Assembly: GCA_021234155.1 (NCBI GenBank)
Contig: JAJEKV010000054.1
Location: 9,746,220-9,810,219, forward strand
Length of the DNA stretch: 64,000 nucleotides
From: Isoetes taiwanensis
Lineage: Eukaryota; Streptophyta; Lycopodiopsida; Isoetales; Isoetaceae
Direction of reading: 5' to 3'
Shown: in pieces, positions 45,566 through 58,116 of the stretch
How the letters are laid out: every line of letters starts with the position of its first letter
Numbering within the stretch: the stretch's first letter is position 1
Made by a program: the position numbers and the translations under genes
The notes under the pieces: model-generated
Told to the model about the DNA's origin: nothing
Databases searched by the model: none
What the model saw: the letters and a program-made list of their open reading frames with translations, nothing else

Positions 45566-46555
45566 GCCATATGATCTAAAAAACAACTAATATTTCTTGT
45601 ATTTTTATATAGCCAAAGTACGGCCAACAGATACCATAAAATGTGTCGTATCAGCCTACCAGGCATGATAAAAGGAAACAACTCACCCAAATCTCCATTA
45701 AACATGAATATGATGGGTCTCGTATTTTGTCATTTGTACAGCAGCATAAAAGAACCAGCAAACTAGGAGGTGTAGTTTTGGTTACCTGCACCCAAACAAT
45801 GCAAATGTTAGCAAATCTATGGTAACAATGCAAGGGGCGTCAGGTAAGCAGTAAAACTACACGGCTTATCGCCCTTCACCTACTGGTTACTTTCTGCCAT
45901 CCACATCTAATTCTGGAGCAGAATAAATGTAACCATATACTTATAAAATTTATAATATTATACCAGCATTAAATGCTGTATACCCCAATTAAGAACCATT
46001 GAGTACAACAGATCTGTTTAAAAGTCTGGCCAGCATGTAAACATCTATATCAGCATGCATATTAGACGAAAACTTGAAGTATTAATATGAGTAAATCAAT
46101 ATAAGACATATCTTTAGGAACAGTAAAGCATTTCAGTTCATATTCTATGCAAAATGCCAAACAAATAAGAATATAGGAGAATCCGTTATCAGGAAATATG
46201 ATGGATATGTATTCGAGTTTTAGTTCTTAGTCATGCATGTTAACTGCAATCATAGCTGATAGGAGCAACATTAACTAAGGATTCTTTTTACAAGACCTGC
46301 TAACAAGCAAAGGAGATTAGAGAGGACACAACAAACCAGGCAACACCAAATATAAGACCGCCCTGTGAAGACCAGCAGAAGCAATAGCAAGGATATGTCT
46401 CTAAGCCAAGCAAGAACCTGCATTACCATAGCAAACCAGCAGCACACCATGCAGCCCATGGATATAAGCAGCCTATCTAATATCGACCAGCAACATTTGT
46501 TAAATAATAAGCAAAGCCTTACTTAGATGGGAAAATTGCATCCTCATGATCCAAT

Positions 46556-47020
46556 TCAGGCTATCTCCTTCCTAATCAACAAGGAGATAAGTTTTTGTTC
46601 AAAAGCCAAAGATATTATTGTACACGAGTATTCGCTTCCTGCACCAGTCGGATTCGTATTTGCAAAGGAAGGTTGTCTTGTGCCAAAGTTTGTCTTTGTA
46701 AACTTCCTCGGAGGCAGATTTCCAGAGTTGAATGCCTTATTCTTCTTTCCTGGTTTTCGTTCATAGACCCCTTTAGGCATGATGCCACAGATCAACAAGT
46801 CTCTTTCAGAAAATGCGGGCAAAGGCAAAGGCAAAGAGGATGGAGCTTCCGGAATAGAGGTATGCCGGATAACACATGCTTGGAAACCCCAAACTAGTAA
46901 CAGCGGCACCAGCAGAATAGGCGCTTCCGGATGTGAGGGTTTGAGCGAATGGGAAGTTAAAGTTTCCCACCACACTTTCTTTCTATACCCAGCATGATAC
47001 ACTTCTTCCAAGGTAACCAT
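46556..47020 (-). CDS. Hypothetical ORF, 154 aa, possibly a captured fragment
   Basis: This is one of the longest frames that is neither a microsatellite nor a homopolymer-strand artefact. An N-terminal part reads VTLEEVYHAGYRKKVWWETL, followed by a Pro/Leu-rich stretch and then a basic block MPKGVYERKPGKKNKAFNSG, LPPRKFTKTNFGTRQPSFAN. The basic block has an internal ATG (near 46782) and could be the real start of a shorter 76-aa protein. The opposite strand is also open over half of it. I recognise no domain. It interrupts a TTC-family module and is less AT-rich than its surroundings, so it may be a captured gene piece. Confidence 0.25.
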   Translation of the reverse strand: MVTLEEVYHAGYRKKVWWETLTSHSLKPSHPEAPILLVPLLLVWGFQACVIRHTSIPEAPSSLPLPLPAFSERDLLICGIMPKGVYERKPGKKNKAFNSGNLPPRKFTKTNFGTRQPSFANTNPTGAGSEYSCTIISLAFEQKLISLLIRKEIA

Positions 47021-47512
47021 ATCAACACTCTTAAATTCGACAGATACCCCTTAATTTTGAGTGGCAGGCCATGTCTCAGCCAGCCGACCTTCATAACTCT
47101 TAAGGCAAGCCTGTATAATACATTTAATCGAGGCCTCCAACAAGTCATTAAACCGGGCTGTTTTATAAAATTCATAAGTGCCCAGTCACCCATTGACCAT
47201 CATGCTACATATAATGCATTTTATTGTAAACCCATGTCTACGGCATTATTGAGGAGTCAGCATTCACTATACAACAAACACGTGCAGAATAAACAACATA
47301 ATAGCATATTCTAGTTATTGTATGCCTACCATCCAACAAACATGTACCAACATAACATATTTAATGTTGTGCTCTGAGTGCAACTTCTTCCTCCTTTGTA
47401 AGACCATTACTAAAAATGAACATAAAGATAAAGAGCTGAGCATACTTACATCCATTAAGTAGAACCCTCGCTTCTTTAGGCCATTTGTTCGATATATACT
47501 AGAAGAATTTAT

Positions 47513-47614
47513 TTCTTCTTCTTCTTCTTCTTCTTCTTCTTCTTCTTCTTCTTCTTCTTCTTCTTCTTCTTCTTCTTCTTCTTCTTCTTCTTCTTCTTCT
47601 TCTTCTTCTTCTTC
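47513..47614. repeat. (TTC)n microsatellite
   Basis: Pure TTC tract of about 102 bp, followed by degenerate TTC/TCT repeats to about 47670. Preceded by AGAAGAATTTAT. Confidence 0.95.
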
Positions 47615-50514
47615 CATCTTTCTATCTTTTTCTTCTTCTTCTTTTCTTCTTAATTTCATCTTTCTTCTTCTAAAATTTTATCTTCAACATATCGTAATGT
47701 ACATATAAAGTAAAAATTTTACTAACCATAAAATAGTTCAAGGCAAGATTTTTAGTAGTATATCCATCTTTCATTATACATATGTTTTTCATATAGTCAT
47801 AAGAATCAAATTTATATGTGGTTATGAAGGTAGAATCAATAGATCTCACCAAATGCCATTATTTTTAATGGATCGTATAATTAATCCCAGATTATAACAA
47901 TGTATGATCAAAGTGCATATATAAAATGTAGGCGTATCCAAATATTCCCATCTTTATTCCAATGTAGTCCAAATAAAAAGATAAATTGGAGGATGTGAAC
48001 CCTGAAGTTTATCCCAATCAATACAAAGATGCGGAAAAATAAAGGTCCAAAGTAAGTGAAGCTTTTGGGGCTTTATGTATGATCAAAATAGAAGACATAA
48101 AGGAGAGAACTTGTAAAATCAATACCAATCATGTAGCGTGTCAAGTTAAAAAAGGGCTAAAGGTAATTGGCTCTCATAGATACATGGACACCAATTCCAT
48201 TTGCCCCGAGGTTATACCAAGAAAGGAAAAAATCTTAAACCATTTTAGCAATCTAAATTTTCTAATTTATCTCAATCATAACCATTAAATGAGAAACAAA
48301 TTTAGTCCATAGCCAAAGGGTCTGGTCATCATTTATCTCAAACATCATTTTTGCTCAGCTTTAGAATAGAATAAACCAAATATATCCTAAAATCTTTAAT
48401 TTCCCAAATTTATTCTTTAAAATTTTAACTTATAAAATTTATCTCTAGAGTTTTTAGAATAAGGAATTTACAAAAATATTTGAAAATGACCAAATTATTA
48501 ACCCTCAAATTGAACTCAAGGTTGTTGAAACAAAATGGCATTATAGACCAATTTCAAATGCCCAAATTAGTGCTAGGGGCCATTTTTTCAAAAATCGTAG
48601 TCTTTTAAGGTCTAAACATGATAAATAGTTTTAGAGTTCATAAATCCATCAATTAGGGAAACCATTTTATCCATAGAAAATAGACCATATCTCTTTTATT
48701 ACATTGAAAAATAATCCTTTTCAAAAAAAGTCTAATGCCTAAAAGTATTGCTAGGCATGTAGGATTTTTTTAAATTCCTAGTCTAAGTAGCATGTTTCAA
48801 TGAGACAAATAGCTGATTTTGTAATGCACAAAGCATGTTTTATTTGCACCATCCACAAACTAATAACCTACTTTTTTGCAAAAGTTCGTGTATTTTAACT
48901 ATATCTCTTATGCCTTTAAAATATAACATTTTCAAGCCTATGTAATGCCTACCATGTACCAAATAATATATGCATCACAATCACAATGAAAAAACGATTG
49001 TAGTAGCCCTTTTTATCCGGAATAACCAAAAACAAAGATTAAACCAAATATGCTTGTCTAATGCTATCCATCCAAAGACCATAGTTATCATTTTATGGAA
49101 AAACCATCATTATCTTGAATCAAAAGCATTTGCTTTTGTCAAAGCATTGAAATATTTTACTTTGTATTTCCAACTAGGAACTTACAGGAATATCCATGTA
49201 TGTCCATGTTTCAGCCCTGCTTTTATAAAGCCAAAGAAATGCATTAGTTCATCCTTTTTTTAAGCATAAGCATTACCTGTGATGGTAGAAAATGGCAATC
49301 CTCTGTCTTGCACCAAACGCCATAAAGACATATAAATTCGTAGCTCTTTTAGATATCTAAAACAAATTTGAGATGCAAACATATTTATAGCTAGTACAAG
49401 CGTGCAAATAATAGCTCCAAATCCATGCCCCTTTAAATATCGATTTGAGCCTTTGTACCGGCCAAGGATTTGTAATAGGGATAAACCATCATGAACATTT
49501 ATAGAGCATCCATTGCAAAAACATGATTAATCGCGGATGACATCCATAAATCATTGTGCTAACCACCTTTATCAACATATGGTCCCGCCACTGATTCGTT
49601 TCCTTCACGATTTGACCTTACGATATCTTTTTCTTAAAGGAAATAAGCACCTTTTAGAATATCGGCTATCTTTGATGCCCTAAGGCAAAAATGTGATTTG
49701 CCCTTCAGCTATTTGGTATATTAGCCAAAAATTTTCATATATGTGGTGTCCAATTGACAACCAACTTGGCTTTAACCATATACAAACCAATACGTATTTT
49801 ATCGAAACTTTGAGAAGAATCACCAGAAAGTTTTAAACACCAAGTAAAATGCCATGCTCCTTTAGCTATGCTATGTCCTATATCACAAGCTTTTTGCTTA
49901 TAAAATGGCCCCACAAGCAACAATCATAAGGGATAAATTTTGAAAGGGCTATCCTTAAGGGATCTCCAAATTATATTCCCAATTTTTGAATTATTTTTTC
50001 ACCAAAGGCCTTGCAACCATCGTAACAACATTATTATTCTCCTTTGCTATTCAAATGTATCCATATCTCAATCATAAGTAACGTTGTCTTTTCGTATTAA
50101 TTTTTTATATAGGAAAATCTTTTAAACCAATTTTGGTTATTTTCTTATTGCATATTTTTTATAATAAAATCCCCTTAAACCATGTGTTATTTTTATATAG
50201 AAATTGCATCTCCATAACATTTTAGGAAATGTAAGATCTAAATCTTAACATTCAATGATTTGCCAAAATCAAAACCTATTATTTCTTAGCCATTATCCAA
50301 AATATGGCCCCTGGTAGGTAACCAAAAATCCCCTAATGGTAAATTATCCATTAAAAACCAAGGGTGCCCCCATGAATGTTTCCATGGCAATAGTCTTTTA
50401 CTTGACACAACATGGTTATAACTACCAACTAGTTGTTCAAAGTTGTAAGGCAATTCCATCCGACTTAGTCTTTATACCATTCTATCATCTCAAAGAAGAG
50501 AAGAATAGAATATC
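47615..50514. repeat. Diverged TTC-family module
   Basis: Collinear with the array and with the next module: CAACATATCGTA.TG (47685 and 51389), AGTTCAAGGCAAGAT (47738), CACCAATTCCATTTGCCCCGAG (about 48190; array CACCAATTGTATCCTTTTGC then CCCGAG), and near its end AAATTATCCATTAAAAACCA and AGG (array AACCATCCATTAAAAATAAA then GG). No gene. Confidence 0.75.
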
Positions 50515-50556
50515 CTCTTCTTCTTCTTCTTCTTCTTCTTCTTCTTCTTCTTCTTT
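50515..50556. repeat. (TTC)n microsatellite
   Basis: TTC tract of about 42 bp preceded by AGAATAGAATATCCTC. The same type of flank, AGAAGAATATTCTC, precedes the tract at 54212. Confidence 0.95.
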
Positions 50557-53500
50557 CTCCTGTAATCCCTCCCCTCAGGATGTAGGGATGCCTCTTTTTA
50601 TAAGAGGGACCCCCATAAAAAGAGGGGTCCTACCCTTACACCAATAAAATAGATTCATAGAATCATTAAATCATTAACAAGTTATTTTATCATGCATTAT
50701 TTAGCAAGAGTATAAGGTCAATGACCAAATACCATATCCGGCCAAAGAATAAGTCAAGAACTAAAGACAAGGACTAGTTCAAGACGACAAATGTACCGAT
50801 TTCATTTGAAGGTGAGGCGCTGGGGCATAGTAGATATAGGTACCATAAATAGTATTCTGATATTAACCATAACAACTAATATCAAACCTAAGTTAACTTA
50901 TAAAGAGCATTAAATAAACAACCCGGTTTGTATAAGAGTTCCGCCACGTTTGCGGATCATGATTCCGGTAACAAAAAGATTCCTATCTTTGAATAACTCC
51001 ATAAAGATATCGACCTTGTAATTGGGAAACATATCAAAAATGGGCTATCAAAACTTAGTGCAATTGTTGTGCATGCCAGATATCTCTCCGACAAGTGGAA
51101 ATCCAGTTCTTCTTTTCTGACATACATCTTCACGAGATTACTTTTCATTATAGTAAAACAAGTTACTAAGCAGAGAATTAGTTCAAGGCAAAATGATGAT
51201 GAGACATATCCATCACGGCGTTACCCGACAACCACAAGCTGGATCTAGGCAAATTACCTCCATAATCAATATATTCTAAATTATGAAGGTAGAACAATGA
51301 GCATAGTTCCATGCATTTCTTTTTTGTAAAAAAATAAGGTTTACATTTCTATAATCATATTTCCATAATTCTGCAATTTGAGTCATCAACATATCGTATC
51401 GTGCATATAAAGTCAAAATTATTCAACTATAAATGCAAAGTAAGGTTTCATTATACATTTTTCATAGTTAAGAATCAAATTTATATGTAATTCCATCTCC
51501 ACCAACTTCATGCCATCCAACAATGGATCGAAATGAGAACCCCTTGGAGGAAGAGGCATTAACATCCGCCCAGAGTTGATATCCGTGATTTCCATCTTAA
51601 TGGTAAGTAATGCGACACCAGCCAAAAAATACATTGGGTCTCTTGGAGGATCGAACCCGATCACCAATTGTATCCAATACTGATTAGACATTACCCAGAA
51701 AGAAAGGGCCATAACAAATGTTTTTAGCATTATAAAGCATCTCGATTAATCTTTTCTAGTTTTGTATCATAAAGAGTAGAATGGATAAGCATTTAAAAGT
51801 ATCATAATCAATTTTATGTCATAAATACATGTTCATAAGCATTTGGAATTTATACCGTGCTCAACAAAATTTAAACTTCTCAAATTGAAAAATCAAGGTT
51901 GTACCATCGTAGAGAGAAAAAATTTCCTGGCCCCAAATCTAAACCATGGTTAAAATGATTTTTCAATTCTATTGGCAATAAGGCTCAAAATTTATGTAAT
52001 CAATTTAGAGCATAATTACAACATTGTCAATGGGTAAACTGACCATTTTTATCTTGTCCATAAAAGTAAATATTTTATAGGACTTTTATGATGCTAGTAT
52101 AACAAATTTTTACTTTTCAAATGAATCTATGAGAAATTGGGGTAAAGTGGTTACGCTTGTTGTTTCATGTAGGATTTTCCTATACCATACGCAAATGTCA
52201 CAAACACTATTTGTAGCATATATTCCGACTATGGAACAACCAAACACGAGTTTTATGGAAAATCGCCTTTCAATACGGATCAACTAAACACAAGTATACT
52301 ATTTCTCCATGAAGAAGAATCCATTTTAATTCTATCTCTTATGCCTTTAAAAATTTTCAAAATGCTATCAAACCCTGAAATAATCCTCCATAAGAGAAGG
52401 ACATATATGTAGCACATCATGTCGCCCCATAGCATCCCAATGGATTAAATCATATTTTAGCGTAGAAAAGGCGCTTTGTGTACCATAATTGCCTTCAATT
52501 GCATCCCTAGTATAAGGCGTAAAATCCAAACATTAGAAAATGCATTTTTTGATCTTTATTTGCTCATCCCGATCTTGAGGTAGCATCAAGCATTTGCTTT
52601 TATGTCTTTATTTAGAAAATATTACAATTTCTTCACTAAAGTTTACATCACTTTGGGCAAAGGAAAACCAAGATCAAATCAAATTTTTAATGACTAAGAA
52701 AATATCACTATTAGAATCATTTTATCAACTATATTTTAAATCATCGTCAAATCAAACCTTGCATGTTCTTCGTTATGGGAATAACATGTCTTGCAATGAT
52801 TTTAATTTGTATTTCTAGTTTTATACCAGACATTTTTGCATGTCCATAAGCTCTTCTAGATATCTTTACATCCAAAGATGTCTGATCCGTATATTTGAGA
52901 CCTATTTTGGTCACAAAGCAATTTCTACTATACAAGAATTTGACGGAATGGTCATCCCTCAGATGAGGGGCAATCTTTTTAAGACCCGACCCGGATAAGG
53001 CGTAATGTTTGGAAGCTAAACAACCTCCAAAAGGTATTTATAGCTATCACCATTTTTAAATAGATGATTTAAGACGTAGCTACAAATAAATGAATCATTT
53101 TGCATAAGAAATCATTATATGCAAATATAAAATAGGCATTATTTAATTTGCACTGATCAACCATAGCATCTGGCGGATATCCATTTCAAAATGCTTAATC
53201 CAAATTTGACATCTTAAACTTAACTTTGTTCAACCAACCCGCAAATGCATATGGGCTCCAGAAATGGGAATCGGGTTTCGTGATCCCGATGACGCCCCCG
53301 ATGCAAGTCATTATTCTCAAAGGAAAACGCCATCATTTGTAGAACTTTGACAACCCATCTCTGTTATCCATAACCATTACAATATTTCCGCACTCAGCTA
53401 AAATGCTTTTTTACGTTCGCTTACCAACTGTGGCATTTTAAAACCAAGCTAAAAAGCCATCGAACCATACTGTTTCCAGATCCTTGTATCGTGAGCATAA

Positions 53501-54211
53501 GCGATATTTACGCTAACGCCCCAGAAACGATGTTAAATGCAATATCGGCTAAAATTTCTATACCATTATTTTCTTAGAAAAAATCCCTTTAAGGGAATAA
53601 TCATATAAAATATTGCTTACAATAATATCCTTAAGGATTCCCAAATGTATATTCTTCCAACTACAAGAAATTATTTGATGCTTTCATCGGTATCCATTGC
53701 AACCATGTTACCTTTGTCCTTTTTTTATGCCAAAAAATATTGTCACAAAGGTAACGTATAGATATTTGGTTTTTTCTATCATCAATTTTTATAGTCCCAT
53801 ACTAATAATAACCATGTGCCAAACCCTTGTACATGGTTATTTTCCAAACTTTTGCCCATATGCCGAAATGGCATCCCTCAAAGCATTAATTTTTAGCGAT
53901 GTAAATATCTCTTCTTCATTTTAGCAAATGTATAGTCAAAATGGTAACATAAATATTAAAACCAAAGGTATTATCCATTAATAAACCATGTCCAAAATAT
54001 CTCCATGGTATGTTACCAAAATTATAGTCTTAAAATGGTCACCTATATCATTAAACCAAAGGTACATACATCTTTATTCCCCCTTTAGAAGGCATTTTAA
54101 GTCAAATCACAACATTGTATAACTATGGCTAGTTGTTCAACTTGTATGTAGCATTCTTGCATAGTCTTGCCATCATTATTCTAATGATATGAAGATTCCA
54201 GAAGAATATTC
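50557..54211. repeat. Diverged TTC-family module with palindromic head
   Basis: The most complete old copy. It has the head with palindromes at 50591. ACCAAATACCATATCCG (50730) follows, then GCCAGATATCTCTCCGACAA and GTGG (51072; array GCCAGATAACTCCAGCAAGT and GG). Next is ACATTGGGTCTCTTGGAGGA with CACCAATTGTATCC (51632). It ends in another TTC tract. It shows that the head segment is an old part of the family. No gene. Confidence 0.8.
50591..50634. other. Interleaved double palindrome, old copy
   Basis: CCTCTTTTTATAAG, GGGACCCC, ATAAAAAGAGG and GGGGTCCTACC keep the A-B-A'-B' order of the array units, in shortened form and despite the general divergence. Confidence 0.8.
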
Positions 54212-54260
54212 TCTTCTTCTTCTTCTTCTTCTTCTTCTTCTTCTTCTTCTTCTTCTTCTT
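54212..54260. repeat. (TTC)n microsatellite, last in window
   Basis: TTC tract of about 48 bp. No recognisable module follows it. Confidence 0.95.
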
Positions 54261-54363
54261 TCACTGGTTCATTATTTTACTACTCTGAAGAATTCTCGAA
54301 AATGGGTATCCGATCGGCAACGATCTCGGAATAACCAAACTAGAATGAGAATTATACATAGCA

Positions 54364-54407
54364 TATTTAGTACCTACGAGAATCATATTTCTCATAGGTA
54401 CTAAATA
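54364..54407. other. 19-bp inverted repeat
   Basis: TATTTAGTACCTACGAGAA (54364-54382) and TTCTCATAGGTACTAAATA (54389-54407) pair with one mismatch around a 6-nt loop. It has the shape of a miniature foldback element or a small-RNA hairpin. Confidence 0.8.
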
Positions 54408-57400
54408 CAACTGCATGAATGACCCGAATGAGGGTTGTGTTAGTAGGGAGGATCTCAGGAGAGGGCCCTAAAAATCATGCCAAACATCTCTTTCTTTTTT
54501 CCCTTTGATCGGATTTTCCATGCTGCACTGAGTTACCCGCAGGAGTATACGTGCTCCGGAGACAATTCAAGGTGAACACCCATCCAAATAAGTAGGGTCG
54601 AGAGTCAAGCATTTAGGCTAAGCACATTTTCATTCCGCCGTTTGGTCTGAATGACACCATAAGTGCTCTCCGAACCAAGCTAGATAGTCTCCCATATATC
54701 ACTCGGCTCATCAACATTATCACTGCAAGCACAATTTCATTAAATATGGAATATACAAGGCAAGTTGGAATAATTGTAATATAGGGTTACTAGAGAGTTA
54801 CGTATACATGTATACTTATAGTAGGGTTATGTCTATTGAAAAGGGTTGTGTATACCTATTGTATACTAATAGAACCATTTAGCACAACAAGATTACATAT
54901 ATTATCACTCTGAATCATTGTCAATAGACGCTCCACAAATCCTTTCGATCAAGAACAAACCCCACGCTCGATTCCATAGAAGGTGGATCACAACTTTGAA
55001 TGGATCCGTGATAATTCCAAAGTGATTGATAGCAACAATAGTCACCGCCTTTAAGTGGTATACCTCGCTGGTGGCACCTCAGAGGTCCCTCATGATTCAT
55101 CATGCAATGGAATCATCACAATCGATCAATATGCCATAGTTAGGGAGGAGGCCAATGTCGATGGCCTTGGCAATTTGATGCATATCTATTTATACCCACT
55201 AAAATTATTGATGATATATACGCATAAATTATTGACGTAATATAACAAATCATATACATAGATGTATACATGATACACGATATAAAACCAATAGTGTTGC
55301 TACAAAGGTACATCAATAATTTTATAGGTATAAGTACAACCGTATTCGATGGCATAAGGCATTCGGGGCGCTATGTTCTCGACGCCCTAGTTCTCTCGAG
55401 GTCGCAAATTGCCTCCCTCGCCCCAACATCTCGACTCCATTACTTGCTCTATGAGCTTCAAAGATTTATATGGATGCATGCAAAGAGGTATCATCCTTGA
55501 TCCCTGGCTGGATGGCATAGCAGAGGGTCAAGAGAGAGATTCCCCCAACAAGTATCATGTTGTTATCCATATGTTTTGGGTTCCGAAGCGCGACGCCCAT
55601 GAGCTTGGTGGGATCACCAACGCCTATAATCTACAAATCATGAATGCTATAAGAGTATTATGCACTTACTAGTAATGGTGCCCAGCAGATGAACCTTTAG
55701 TCATGTGGTTTATGTTTATTTGGCATTTACTATCGCTATTAATTTTTTATTTTGATATTTGTTTACGTTTTTATGAATTTCTTCGTGTGATAAATATTAT
55801 TAGTGCAAAAGAAGCACTTGAAAAGGAAAGCAGAAAAGAAGCTTCTTATTCCATAGTAATAGTGCCGAGCATTAGTAGACTAACATTCATTTATCCATAC
55901 ATTAATAAACATTGTATTTTTCTATTTGTGTTTAAATGAGAGACCATGTAGGTAGACCCTATTATAACACATCCGAAAGCTTGAATAAGACTTTATGGCC
56001 TTAGCTTTATGTTGATCTCAATTATTATGTGTAAAGACTTCAAGTAAGTGTGGATCTCAATTACTATGTCAAGAATCCAGCTTGAGTCATATATCAGCGC
56101 AAACGAAGAAGTCATATATTGTGATATATAACAGCGTGCTTGGTTGGCTCCATTGATCTAAACGTGTGATACTACGACTACGTCTATAGCAGAGCATATG
56201 CTAAATAAAGGACAGTCAATGAAGCATATATTCCAAAATTCGGTGCGATATTTCAAGTTTTCATGAAGAACAAATGTATTCTTTATACTCTACATGTTAG
56301 GTTATTCCACTGCTATTATTCTTATTCATAATTCATAGAGCAATATGCCATAGAATATTTCTGAGGCTTCCATATGTTCAAATGCATGACAACTTCAGAC
56401 AATCTTTGGAAATGTGGAAACAGTTATATACCATGCAGAATTTTCCCCTAGACATAGCTATGTTGATTGCTTAGAATCACCATCACAAAGCACAATAATA
56501 GCCTGAAACCTAAAAATGTATTGAACATGTCTTCAAACAATATTACTAAGCAAGATAGTCAAATCTCCACGAGCTTGAGGATGCTTACTCCTCCTCACAT
56601 GCACCAAGTATCTACAAAAGAAGTCCACGAATTGTAAAAGATTATAATTTCTTAACTTATTATAATTGTATCCTCAATTTTAGTCAACATACATATGAAT
56701 ACAAGCTTCATGCAGTGTCTTCATTAATATTCAAGCAACAACATACCTTATTAATAGTAGAACATATGAATTTGCATCCTAGAACAATACCAAATCTCCA
56801 TGAGTTTCAGGTGCTTAGTCTGTTTGTTGAACACGAAATGGTAATGGTCATGAGGTCAATACAATGAGCATCTACTGGGTTTGAATAATCTGAATAAGAC
56901 AAAATTTGAACTAATGTAGATAAAAGCGATTTCAAAAACGCAAACGCGAGCCCTAGTATTCTGCATGCAACCCCTGGTAAATAGATTTATGGCATAAAGC
57001 TCCCATACATAGATGATGAATTAGAAGCCTCAAGCTATTATGATCACTTCTATTGCATTCTAGAAAGCACAACACCCAACAAAATAGACTATCAACAAAA
57101 AGTTGAACATGATGATCTTACTATTGCAACCTTTGCTTAAACTTGATATATATTCTAACCAACAGGGAATTTGAAGCATAATACAATGGGCGTCTTGCAA
57201 CAGCACTGCCAGAAATGCAAATGGAAAGTAACAAATACAGCCCAATATAAAAAATCAATCCAACTATCTTCAGTTGGTGCTTTTACAGAGCCCAAAATCA
57301 AAACTTGCCTTCATTTTAGAGTTTTATGCCATGAAAAAAATCTCGCCTCCAAACTGAAAAAATGACTTTTTAGAAATAAGCCTTGTGAGAAAATCAATAG

Positions 57401-58116
57401 AGATATGCTCAGCCCACATACCCGCTGGACCCATCGCCCGTAAGATCGCAAACATCATCGCACTCAAATGATCACTACCGGGCTTTTAAGTTTTACAAAA
57501 AGGCTTGACTCAAGAAATAGCGTGCATTGAAGACCCCTAAAACATATGCGTAGTACAAAATGGCCATATCGTAGATCGATAACCATTATATTGATCCACT
57601 ATTACTTAAGCCCATAAATTTAAAATGGCTACCATTTACGTAATTATAAGAAAATATCCTAACCTCGCCTAACAAAGCCCGCTTAGGAAGAAACACATGA
57701 GATAAAAAGTCGCAAAGAAAAACCTCACTTGAACTCATATGACTTCTCACGATTTCGGGCTTGGATATGCTCAATAAGAGGCAAGAAAATGAAACCTCCT
57801 ATAGCAAAACCTCATGCCTCCGTCGGCCTTACACTCCAAGCCCATGGCCAAGCTCCATGCCTATGGTGATAAACCGGAAGTGCCCTTTGAGATGGGTTTA
57901 TTTTCACAAAGGTCAGCCAAAAGCAAATACCATAATATGCCATCCCTTTGAAGATTGTATGACGGATGATGCCAGCCTCTAGAAGCCCTCCACCTAGAGA
58001 TGGAAATAGCTTTGCACCTCCTATTGCCAAAACTATGTTATGCGATTGTAAGGATCTCAAGGCCATAACCATCGAATCTAATCATACAATCTCGGCCGCC
58101 AAAATTAAAGCGTGGT
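54408..58116. other. No gene supported
   Basis: Mostly AT-rich sequence. A GC-richer island at about 55350-55640 has open frames on both strands (for example ALVLSRSQIASLAPTSRLHY on plus) and could be a captured exon, but I recognise nothing. Short frames at 57.8-58.1 kb are likewise unassigned. Confidence 0.35.

Larger units (their letters stand above)
45109..47512. repeat. Diverged TTC-family module
   Basis: It starts with TATACGTTTTTACCTAGAC directly after the TTC tract (headless). It contains CCCTGGATTTTACCCCAGGCCAC, matching the CCTGGTTTTTTACGCCAGGCC block of the array, and a CCTGCACCCAAACAATGCAAA block near 45787, almost identical to 37548. Confidence 0.7.

Noticed and set aside
55270-55672. 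Two overlapping plus-strand frames in a GC-richer island
   Set aside because: Open frames exist on both strands, no domain is recognisable and the two frames overlap; too weak to call a gene.
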